Assembly: GCA_008729055.1 (NCBI GenBank)
Contig: SDUX01000004.1
Coordinates: 3,660,172-3,724,171 of the forward strand
Length of the DNA stretch: 64,000 nucleotides
Reading direction: 5' to 3'
DNA from: Pyropia haitanensis
Taxonomy: Eukaryota; Rhodophyta; Bangiophyceae; Bangiales; Bangiaceae
The translations under genes and the position numbers were made by a program. Positions 43,576 to 54,300 of the stretch are shown piece by piece (position 1 is the first letter of the stretch; every line of letters starts with the position of its first letter). Below the pieces are notes generated by a model that saw only the letters and a list, made by a program, of their open reading frames with translations, was not told the DNA's origin and did not search any database.

Positions 43576-45141
43576 GGATACCCCCTCCCCCCCCCGCCGT
43601 GCCGCCGCCGCCGCCGCCACCGCCGACAACGACGCTGCCGGTGGTGGTGGCGGCCATGGAGCCCGGTGGGGGGGGGGGGGGGGGGGGGCCGCCGCCGCGG
43701 CGGCGACCAGCTCGGCGAGGTGCCGCTGCAGGTTTTGGCCGGCCGTGACGCCCACGCCGCCGCGTGGCGACGCGCCGCTAGCTGCGGCGGCGGCGGCGGC
43801 GGCCGATACGGGCGGCGGGGCCAGCGCGGCGGCCACGCCGCCGCTGCCGCCACCACCGCCGCCGCCGCCACCGCCGGGTGTGCCGGTGGCACCCCCCCCG
43901 CCCCCCCCCCCCCCCCCCCCCCCCACCGCCTCCCACGCTGGGGGCGCCCCCCCCCCCCGGTGACGGCAACCCCCCCCCCCCCGCCGCTCCCCCCCCCCCA
44001 GCCGCCGCGGCGGCCGCCGCGGCCGCCCGTGCCGCCGCCGCCGCGGCGGCGTGCTGCGAGCCAAGCATCCGCGCCCGCGCCTGCTGCGCCTGCTGCGCCT
44101 GCTGCATCAGCCGCACCGTCGCGGTGCGGTGCGCCGCGGCGGCCGCCGCCGCCGCCGCGGTCGTGGCCCCGTGAGGGGGTGGGGGCACGGGCGGGGCGCC
44201 GCCGCCGCCGCCGCCGCCGCCGCTGCCGGCGGCGGCGGCGGCGGCGGCGGCCGCCGCCGCCGCCGCCGCCTGCGCCTGCGCCTGCACCTGCGCTTGGACG
44301 TGTGCGTGCGCGTGCGCCTGCGCGTGCGCGTGCGCCTGCGCCTGCGCGAGGGCGTGCGCCTGCGCCTGCGCTTGCGCGGCGGCCGCGGCGGCCGCGGCGG
44401 CCGCCGCTGCCTGCGCTTGCGCCGAGACGCCGCCGCCGGCGGGGTCCGCCTTGGCGGCCGTCGCCGGGGAGCCACGCGGGGGCTTGCCGCCGCCGACCGC
44501 TCCACCGCCGCCCCCCCCCCCCGCCACCACCCCACCGCCACCGTGTGGCGTCGCCGCCGTCGACGCTGGCACACCAACTCCCCCGCCTCCCCCGCCCGGG
44601 CTCGCCGCCGCCGCCGCCGCGGCCGCTGCTGCCGCCGCCGCGGCGGCGGCGGCGGCCGACCGGCGGTTGGCGGCGGAGCCCGCGGCGCCGCCGCGGCGGC
44701 GTCCCCCCCCCCCGCCAGCCGTCCCCCCGCCGGCGCCGCGGCCACCCGCCTTGCGGTGGTCCCCGCCCGACACGGGCGGTGGCGCCGACGGTGGCGGTGG
44801 TGGCGGGGGGGAGGCGGGGGGGTGGCGGGGGGGGATGGGGGGGAGGGGGTGGCGGTAGTGGCGCCGCCGCGGAGGTCGTCGGGGGGTGGCCCCCGCCGCC
44901 AGGCAGCGTGCCGCCGCCGCCGCCGCCGGCCGCAGCGGCCGCCGCCGCTGCCGCCGCCGCCGCTGCCGCCGCCTGCCGCGCCGTGACGGCCGCCGCCGCC
45001 TGCTGTGCCACCGCCGCGGCGTGTTGCTGCTGCGCCGCCGCCGCCGCGGTGATGCTGCTGCCGCCGCCGCCGCCGCCGGCCGACGTCGGGGGATGCCCGC
45101 CGTGGCCGTGACCATGGCCGCCTCCGCCGCCGCCGCCGCCT

Positions 45142-45173
<32 letters not shown>

Positions 45174-47468
45174 GCCGCGGCCGCCGCCATCGTCGCGGCG
45201 GCTGGTGCCCCCCCCGAGGTGCCCCCCCCCCCAGCGGCGCCCCACCCCCCCCCCCGGGACCCGGACCCCCCCCCCCCCCCCCGCGACGGCGGTGGTACGG
45301 GCACCCCCCCCCCCCCCCCGCGCGCCGAGTAGTTGTCATCCGACGAAACGTCGTAGCCCTCGCGGTCGGCGAGGCGGCGGAACTCGTCACAAAACGCGTG
45401 GCCCGCGGCTTCGCCCTCGACCACAACGCGGAAGATGTCGCGGCTCTTTTCGGTCTGGATGCCCCGCCCAATGATCACCTCGGTCGTCCGCTGCTGCCGG
45501 CGCATCAGCTCCAGCATGTAGATGCCACGCGCACGGGGGCGGCCGCCGCCGCGGTCGCGGTCGCGGTCGCGCTCCCGGTCGCGGTCACGGTCACGGTCCC
45601 GCTCCCGCTCCCGCTCCCGCTCCCGCTCTCGCTCCCGCTCCCGCTCCCGGTCCGCACCCGCGGCGTCCGCGCCGCCGCCACCGCCGCCGCCACCGCCGCC
45701 GCCGCTGGCGGAACCCGCGGCGCCGCCCGCCGCCCCCCCCCCGACGGCCCGAGCAGCCGCAGCGCGCGGAGGCGCTCCGTCGGCCGCAGCGGCGGCGGCG
45801 GCCGCACCGCCGCGATCGCCGACAGCAACGACGGCGGCGGCAGGCCAATGTCGGCGGCGGTCAGCGGCGGCCGCCGCGGCCGGCCGCCGCCGCCGCCGCC
45901 GCCGCCCGCACCCGCCGTGGCACCACCCGCCGCCGCGGCGGCGGCGCTGCCAATGCCCGCCGCCGCCACACCACCGCCACCGCCACCGCCGCCGCCGCCG
46001 CCGCCGCTGCCGCCCGCGCCGCCACGGGAGAGGAGTGGCAGCAGCGGCGGCGGCGGCTGCACGCCGCCGCCGCCGCCACGCGTGGCCGGCGACGCGCTGC
46101 CGCGGCCGGCGGGCGACGCGCCTGGCCGACCCGCCGGCGACGCCGCCGCGCGCCCGGCCGGCGACGCGCTCCCCCTGCCGCCCGGTGACGCCCCCCCCCG
46201 CAGCACCGGGCTGGCGGGTGAGCCTGGCGGCCCCCCGGCGGGGCGCCCCCCCTCCACCCCCCCCCCCCAAGGCCGACAGCCGCCCCCCCCCCCCCCCCCC
46301 CCCCGCCACGAGCGCGCGCTCCACCTCCGCCGCCACCGCCGCCCGCCGCGCCGTCGCGGCGGCCGCCCCCACCAGCAACAGCACCGCCACGTCCGCCGCG
46401 GGCGCGACCGGCCTGCCCGCCGCCGCCGCCGCCCGCCGTGCGGCGGCGAGCGTCGCCGGCTTGCCCGCCGCGGCCGCCCCCGCGGCGGTCGTCGACGCGG
46501 TGACCGCGGCGGCGAGCGGCCGCCACGGGACGGTGCCGGCCGAGTGGCGGCGGCGGGCGAGGGAGGTGGCGGTAGGGGCGGGCGGGGCGCGGGGGCGCAG
46601 GTCCAGGTGGGGGTGGAGCGCGAGCAGGAGGGGGGCCTCCACCCGCGCGGCGAGCTCCGCGTCGTTTAGGGGGGCGCCGCCGCCGCCGCCGCCCCCGCCG
46701 CCGCCGTCGCCGTCGCCGTCCACGCCCGCGCCGCTCGTGGTGCCGCCGCCGCCGAGCCCGCCGTGCGGCGCACCGCTCCCCCCCCCCCCCGTCGCCGCCG
46801 CCGCCGCCGCCGCCGACAGCCGCGCGCCAATCCCCACCGCGTCCACCGCCACGGTGTACGCGTCTGGCCGGAGGAGCAGCCGCGCCGGCGCGCCCGCCGC
46901 CGCCGCGACGGTGTGGTCGTGGACGACCGCGGCGAGGCAGCCGGCGCGGTAGTGGCACGCGGCGGGCGGCGGGAGCTCCTCAGGGGGGGGGAGCAGGCCC
47001 AGCGACAGCGGCCGCAGCAGGCCCGCCGACGCGCGGTCGTAGGGGTAGCGCGGCAGCGCCGCCGCCGCCGCCGCCACGCTCGACGCCGCGGGCGTGCCCG
47101 TGCCGGCCGTGGCGGCGCCATTCGCTACGGGTGACGGCGTGCTGCCGCTGGCAGAGGCCGACGCGGACGCGCCGCCCCCCCCCCCGCACCCCCCCCCACC
47201 CCCCCCCCCCCGCCAGCCGCCGCCTCGGTCGGCGGCTCGAGCGCGTAGCCATCCGCAAACAGGTGCACCACAAACGTGGGGCGGAGCGTGGCGAGCCCCC
47301 CGCCCATCCCCCCCCCCCCCGGCCCGCGCGCGCCGCGACCGCCGCCGCGCCCGCCGCAACACCCGTCGGGCTGTCCGTCGCGGGGCTCCCCCCCGCGGCG
47401 CCCCGCCCCGTCGCCGCCGCCGGCGTGCCTTCCATCTTGATGGCCGCCGCGGGCGGGGTCCCCGCCCG

Positions 47469-47507
<39 letters not shown>

Positions 47508-47615
47508 CGCCGGCGGCCGCCCGCCGCCGCGGCTGCCAGCACCGGCACCCCCCCCCCCCCCCCCCAACCCCCAACCGCGCGGCCAGCACGCGGCGGCCGC
47601 GGCACCCCCCCCCCC

Positions 47616-47656
<41 letters not shown>

Positions 47657-47962
47657 CCCGCCGCCCGCAGCGCGACGCCGCCGTCGGCGCCGACCGCCGG
47701 CGGCGGCGGCACGCCCGCGGTGCCGCCGGGCAGGGACGCGTACAGGGTGGGCGCGCCGCCGGCGGCGGGGGGCGCGCCCGCCGGCGCGCCGCGCCCGCGC
47801 TTGGCCGGCCGGCCGGCGGCCGCGGCGGCCGGCAGGCGCCGCCGCCGGCGGGCGGCCACCGTGAGGGGCCGGGCGGGAGCGCCCGCCGCGGCCGCCGCCG
47901 CGGGCGTCGCCGCCGCTGCCGCCGCGGGCGTGACGCCGGCCATGGCATTGGATGCCGCGGCG

Positions 47963-48010
<48 letters not shown>

Positions 48011-48309
48011 CGCCGCCGCGGCCGCCGGTGGCGGCGGCGCGGCGGCCCGCGCCCGACCCGCGCCCCCCGCCGCCGCCGCCGCCCCGACCGGCGGCCGGTC
48101 TGCCGGGGCGACGGCGGCGGCAGGGGCGGCGGCGGCGGCAGGGGCGGCGGTGGTGTCGGCGTCGCTGCTGCTCGCCGCGTCGTCGTCGTCGTTGCGGTGG
48201 CGTGCCCAGGCGGGCGGCAGGCGGCAGCTGCCGCCGCGGGGGCGGGGGGGGGGGGGGCACCCCCGCCGCCGCCGGCGGTGCCGCCGCCCAGGCGCAGCAC
48301 GATGGGCAT
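43229..48309 (-). CDS. SPT20: SPT20-like SAGA subunit, Q/H/A-rich C-terminus, several frame breaks
   Basis: SPT20 holds the SAGA histone-acetyltransferase co-activator together in the nucleus. The SPT20 domain is recognisable on the minus strand: LRPTFVVHLFADGYALEPPT (about 47290-47220), RYPYDRASAGLLRPLSLGLL with LPPPEELPPPAACHYRAGCL (47050-46925), ARLLLRPDAYTV (about 46880) and VEAPLLLALHPHLDLRP (about 46610). This matches the VHLYPNGY, YDRTS..LL, GxLPxDLL..Y.DGCL and PxLxLxP pattern of plant SPT20/PHL. After the domain come an Arg-Glu/Arg-Asp dipeptide tract (45560-45660) and an unusual complex segment (45330-45530; see findings). Long Ala/Gln/His tracts follow, including RLMQQAQQAQQARARMLGSQ and ARYAQYHRAQQASAA. 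The start is put at the ATG at 48309 (MPIVLRLGG). Frame changes occur at many G/C runs, for example 48247-48257 and around 47170-47215. Length, about 1,690 residues, and both ends are approximate. Confidence 0.65.
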
Positions 48310-48703
48310 GGTGCGGACGACCACGATGCCGCCGCCGGGCGGGTGAAACACGGGCGGCGGCAAGGGCGGCAGCGGCCGGCGGACGGGGCGGTGGTGGTAG
48401 CGAGAAACGAGGATGGGGGGAGACGGCGGCCGGGGGCGAGGATGTGAAGGGACGGCCGCCAAGGGGCGGGATGCCGTGCCGTGCGCACGAGAGGGAGCAG
48501 TGCCGGCAGGACGAGGCGGCGGGGGGGGGGGAGGGCGGCCGCCGGCCGCCGCCGCCCCGCCGCCGCGCCCCCACCCGCTGCCGCCGCTGCCGCCGCCGCC
48601 GCCGCCGCCGTTGCCGCTGCCGTTGCCGCGGCCGCTGCCGCAGTCGCTGCCGCTATACCCAGCAGCCGCTGCCACCAATGCCGCCGCCGCTGCCGCTGCG
48701 GAT

Positions 48704-48771
<68 letters not shown>

Positions 48772-49689
48772 CACGCCCGCGGCCGGCCGGGGGCGGGTGG
48801 GCGCGGGGCGGGCGGGCGGCGGCCGCGGCCGCGCGTGGCCGCGGGCGAGCGCGGGCGAGCGCGGGCGCGCGGGGCGAGCGCGGGCGGGCGCGGCGGCGAC
48901 CGCGCGGTGACGCGCGGCCCCGCGCCCGCCTCTGTCGATCGGAGGCGCGTGGTGGGGCGCGGCGCGCGGGCGGCCGTGTCCATGTCGATCGACTAGAACG
49001 GTCGGAAGGCGCGTCGATCCGTTAACGAAAAGTGGCTATATGATAGGTCAACCTCGGGTTTCGAGTGCCAAGTACTTACTTGGGAGCCGTCGCTTCGGTG
49101 GCAGCACTTGAACACTTTCACTCCACCAGCCTTTCGCTTTGGCTGTCCATCGGAAACGTGTCTTGATCCCTCACCGTGCCCTTTGTCGGCCCGTACAATT
49201 ACCCCGCCGCCCGACGTCCCGCTGCCAGCAGGGAGCGGGTCGACGCGCTCGTGGGCCGCGCGAACCGGCGCGGCGGGCCAATCGACAGCCGCCACGGGGT
49301 CGCTGGCAAAGGTGAGGGGGGGGGGGGGGGAGGAGGGGCGGCCCGACCGCGACACCGCTGGCAGCACCCGCCGATTGCCTTGGCCGCGTCCGCCCCGCGC
49401 GGCCCACCCCCCACCCCCGCGCCGCGGCACGCATGCGCGCGCAGCGCCCGCGGTGCGCGCGCGGCGCCGCGGTGCCGACCGCCGCGCGCGTCCAGCCCCG
49501 TCCGTCCCCGCGTTCCCCTTGGCGCGTTCCCCCCCCGCTTCCTCCTCGCTGCCCCTCCCTTTCCCTTTCCAACCTCCTCTTCCCCACACTGCGGTTTTCT
49601 TCTGGCATCCCCCCCCCCCCCCCCCCGCCCCCCTCCCCCGGCCGCCGCCGGTCGCGCTTGGCGGGGCCCCCGGCCGGGGCGGCTCCGCC
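48310..49689. promoter_or_regulatory. Head-to-head upstream region of SPT20-like gene (-) and TAF4 (+)
   Basis: The central part (about 48990-49210) is much less GC-rich than the flanks, with AACGAAAAGTGGCTATATGA and GCACTTGAACACTTTCACTC. It is the probable shared promoter core. A TATA-like GGCTATATG lies near 49033-49041. The flanks contain GCC/GGC tracts and C runs. No gene is supported. Confidence 0.45.
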
Positions 49690-49890
49690 ATGGAGCAGCA
49701 CCTGTCGGATCTGCTCGGCATCTTGGGGCCGGGCGCCGGCGGCACGCCCGGCGCGGGCCCACCTCCCCCACCAGCGGGGGGGCGCGGTGGCGGCCCGCCG
49801 TCTTCTTCCGCTGCCGCCGCCGCCGCTGCCGCCGCCGCTGCGGCCGCCGCGGCCGCCGCCGCGGCGGGCCGCGGGGGGGCGGTCGGCCGA

Positions 49891-49938
<48 letters not shown>

Positions 49939-51276
49939 CCGCTGGGTGTGCCCGTCGGCGGCCCGCTGGCGCCGCCCCCCCCCCACCGCCGCCGCGACCG
50001 CCGCCACCACCCCCCCACCGCCACCGCCACTGGCGGCGGCCGGCCGTGGCGGCGCGCCGCCGCTGCCGCCGCGGCTGGTGGGGGTGGGCGGCTCGCCGGC
50101 GGGGGGCGGCGGCGGCGGCGGCGGTGGCCTCCGGGGCCACCCGCGGCGGCGGCGGGGGGGGGGTTGGGCCGCCCCGCGGCGGCGGCGGCGGCGGCGGGGG
50201 GGGGGTGGGGGGGGGTAGGGGGGGGGGCTGCCCGCGGCCCTGGCAGGGGCACGGCCGTGGGGGGGGGGGGGGGGCACCGCAGCTGGTCGGCCTGGGACAA
50301 CGTACGTTGGGGGGTGCGCCGGCGGGGGTGCGACGACGCCGGGGGGGAGGGCTGGGCGGCCGCGTCGGGTGGCGGCGGCGGTTGCGTGGGTGGCTGGCGC
50401 GGCGAGCGGCTGGCGTATGCGCGCGGCGCGGCTGGCGTGTGCGCGCGGCGCGGCTGACGAGGCGGCCATGGGCGGTGTATCGGCGGTCTGGGGGTTGGCG
50501 GGAGCGGGTGTAAGTGGGAGCGGGGGGGGTGGGGGGGGCGTGAGGCACCGGATGCACCGCTGGTGGGGCTGGCACGCGCCGCCAGCACTCACGGCAGCCT
50601 GCTCACCTCGCCCTCCCGTGTACGACGTGTTGATTCCCCTGGCGCCGGTGTGTTTTTGTTTGCTCCCCCGCCCGGGCTGGCGGGCGTTCCGGCGCAGGGG
50701 CGGCTGGGCCGGGCGGCCCCGCGCTGGGCGTCCCTCCCGGCGGGAGCCCCGCGCGGGGTCCCGCCGGTCGTGGTGGCGGCAGGGGCACGCCGCAGCGGCC
50801 GCCGGGGGGACCCCCCGCGGTGGCGACGAGCAGCTCCCGCAACCTGTCCGAGCTGCTCACGCTGCTTGGGCCGGGCGATGCCGGCGGTGGGGGTGGTGGT
50901 GGCGGCAGCAGCGGCGGCGGCGGCGGCGGTGGCGTCAACAGCGTTAGCAGCGCCGGCAGCGGTGGTGGCGGTGGGGGCGGCAGCAGTGGCGGCGGCGTCG
51001 GGAGGGGGGTGGGCGGCAGCCCGGCGGGTGGCCGGCCGGGCATGTCCCCTGGTCGCCCCGGCGGGCCGCCACCCCCAGGCCTGGCTGCCCGCTCCCTCCC
51101 GGGGCCCCCGCCGCACCTGGCGGGCGCGCCGCCGCCTCGTACGTCGGGCCTGCTGGTGCCGCCGCCCGGGGCTGCCGCCGGTGGGGTGGGCGCGCCGGGG
51201 CTGGTGCCCCCCCCCAGCATCCCCCTTCCCCTGGTCCCGCCCATGGCGCCCATCCCGTCGACGGGGGGGGACGCGC

Positions 51277-51324
<48 letters not shown>

Positions 51325-54300
51325 GAGCGACAACTTTGCCGAGCTGGAGGCGCTGCTGTCCAAGGAGCCCGCCGCGACGAGCGCGCCGCCGGCCGCGGCG
51401 GCGGCGCCCGCCCTTGGCGGTAGCACCGGCTCGGGCAGTTCGTCCGCCTCCCTCGCGCGCATGCAGGCGTTGCAGCTGCAGCAGCAGCAGCAGCGGGTAG
51501 CGGCAGCAGCTGCGGCGGCCGCAGCGGTGGCGGCCACGCCAACAGGCGGGCCCGGCGTCCCTCCTGGCGCCGCTGGTCTCGCGCCTCAGCAGAAGATGCG
51601 GCCAACGTCGGCGGCGATGACTGCATCGCAGCAGCGAGCGCAGGCGGCGTCGGCAGCGGCGCGGGGTCGGCCACCCGGTACCGTCCCCCAGATGACACGC
51701 GAGCAAGAGGCGGTCTTTGAGTTTTTGCAGTTTGTCCTGTCGCTGTTGGATAGGATGGTCCACGGGACGCTCAAGACGCAGGCGGATGTGGCGCGCCACA
51801 AGGTCGTCCGCGGGCACCTCAAGAACATGTGGCCGCAGTGGAAGCAGGGTCAGCTGCCGCTGCAGCAGCTGAGGCCGCAGGTCATGGCGCTCCTCAAGGC
51901 CGCCCGCCCACCAGGCAGCTCGATTGAGATTGAGGCAGAGATGAAGAAGTGGTCCGCGGAATGTGCCCGGCGGCGCACGCAGCAGGCGGCGGAGCACCAA
52001 CGGCGCGTGGCCGCAGCCGCGGCCGCCACGGCCGCTGCGGCGGCGGGACCGGCGGGCGCCGGAGCCGGCGTGGGGAACGTGGCACCTGGCGCCCCGCCGC
52101 CGCCACCATCCCGTCCGGGGGCAGGAGCTGTACCGCCGCCGCCACCACCACCACCGCCGCCGCCACCACCTCCACCGGCGGCTACGGTGGCAGCGCGTCA
52201 GCAGCGACTGGCGACGTCGCAGCCAGCGATACCCTTGCGGGTGCAGCAGCAGCGGGCAGCTGCATCCGCGGCGGCCGCGGCAGCCGCGGCTGCCGCGGCA
52301 GCTAGCGCCCCCGCTGTCGGCCCTGTGTTGCCAACCAGACCACCTGCGGGGCCACCGACTAGCGCGACGTCGTCGGCGGGACTCGCCGCCCCTGGTGCGG
52401 CGATTCCAGGGCCGGTGCCTCCCCCCCCCATGCGCCTCCGCCCCCGCCGCCTACCCCCCCTCCCGCAGCTCCATCGCCCAACTCTGCCTCCTCGTCGGCG
52501 GCCGCTTCTGCAGCCTCGCGGCCAGCGTCGCTGCTCGGCGGCGTAGCCCCGCCGCCAGCGCGGCCACCCTCTGCCGCCGGGGGCGCCAAGGGTGGCAAAG
52601 CGCCGGCGGGTAAGGGCGTCAAGACGATTGCGAACAAGGGCCTTGCGCCGCCCCGTCGTCGCGCACCAACGGCGGCGGCCAAAGCCGCAGCGGCCAAGGC
52701 CGCGGCGTCGGCGGCGGCGGCGGCAGCAGCAGCGGCGTCGGTGTCATCCCCGGGGGACGATGGCGACACGGGCCCGCCCTCCACGGCATCCGCCGGAGGG
52801 TCGGCGACAGCTGCGGGAGCGTCGCCGGGGGGAGCGGGGGGGGCGGCACCACCGCGGCCTGGCGCAGCCTCCCCCGCCGCGCGAGGAGGTGCTGCCGGTG
52901 CTGCAGCGGGCGGGCCTGCGGCTCCGCCGTCCAAAGGCCCTCGCAAGCGCGCGCCGCCGACCAAGGCGTCCCTCACTGCCGCGGCCGCGTCGGGCAAGGC
53001 GGCGGCCGCTGCGGCGGCGGCTGCCGCCGCTGCGGCCTCTGCCTCTGCCGCTGCAGATGGTGTCGCACCAGGCGCCACACCCGCACAGGCCGGCGGCGCC
53101 GCGGCGGCCGCCGCTGGTGGCGCGACAGAGTCGCCGGCAGCGTCTGGGGTGGCGCCCCCCCCGCGCCCCCCTGGGGTTGGCGCCAAGCGGCCCGCCCCGG
53201 GCGGGGCCTCCCCTGCTGGGGCACCGCCGAAACGCGTCCGCGGGGGCAAGCGGGCACCGCGGAAAAAGAGCGCCGCCGCCACCGCTGCCGCCGCCGCTGC
53301 GGCTGCCGCTGCCGCCGCTTCTGCCGCCGCGACGGCGGCCGCCGCGGGTGCCACGCCGGAGGCGTCCGCGACGCCGTTGCCAGGGGGTGCGCCGCCGCCG
53401 CCGCCGCCCCCCCACGGGAGTTTTGCAGGCGCGGTTACTGGGACTGGTGGGGCGGCGGGGGGGAGCAAGGTCGCCGCCGCGATGGCTGCCGCAGCGTTGG
53501 CAGCGGCTTCCGGTGCGCCCGCGCTGCCTGCTAGATCGGGGGGTGGCGGGGTGGGCATCTCCAATGGGCTGGCGCCGCCACCACGGCCGCCGCCGGCCGG
53601 GCTGCTTGCTGCGCCAACCGCCTCGCCGCCGGATAGAGCATCCTCGCCCGCCGTCTCCGCCGCAGCTGTTGGCGAGCCGTCGGCGGGTTCCAAGCCGCCG
53701 TCCCCGCCCGCGACACCGGGTGCCAAGGGAGGCGTCAATCCACCCGACGTCAAGGGCGGCGCCAAGCCGCTTGACGTCAAGGGTGACGTGAAGCCGGTTG
53801 ACGTCAAGGCCGGCGTCAAACCGCCGGACGTCAAGGCCGGCGGCAAGCCGCCTGATGTCAAGGCCGGCGGCAAGCCGCCTGACGTCAAGGCCGGCGTCAA
53901 GCCGCCGGCGGCACGGCCCAAGGGGCCTGCCGCTCGCAACAAAGCTGCGAAGCTCGCTGCTGCTTCCGCGGCTACCAAGGCTGCTCAGGCAGCGCTCGCC
54001 GGGGCCCGTGCCGGCCCCGCCCTGGCCGGGCTGAGCGCGCCGCCACCGAGGAACGGTGGCGGTGCCAACAAGACTGCCGCCATGCGCGCAGCAGCCGCAG
54101 CCGGGGCGGCTGCGGGGGCGGCGGCACTGGCGGCCAGTGGGAGGGCAGGGGCGGCGGCCAACCCCCCGCCCGTGGCGGCGGCGACGGCGCCATCCGTGGC
54201 GGCAGCAACGGCGGCGGGTGCTGCCAGAGGTGCTGGCGGGCCTGCCCCGTCGGCGGCCTCGCCGGTTGCCAGAAAGGCGGGTGGCAGTGGCAGCGGTGCT

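Noticed and set aside
45540..45660. Arg-Glu/Arg-Asp dipeptide tract as an RS-type splicing factor
   Set aside because: It lies inside the SPT20-like gene without RNA-recognition motifs; treated as a linker repeat.
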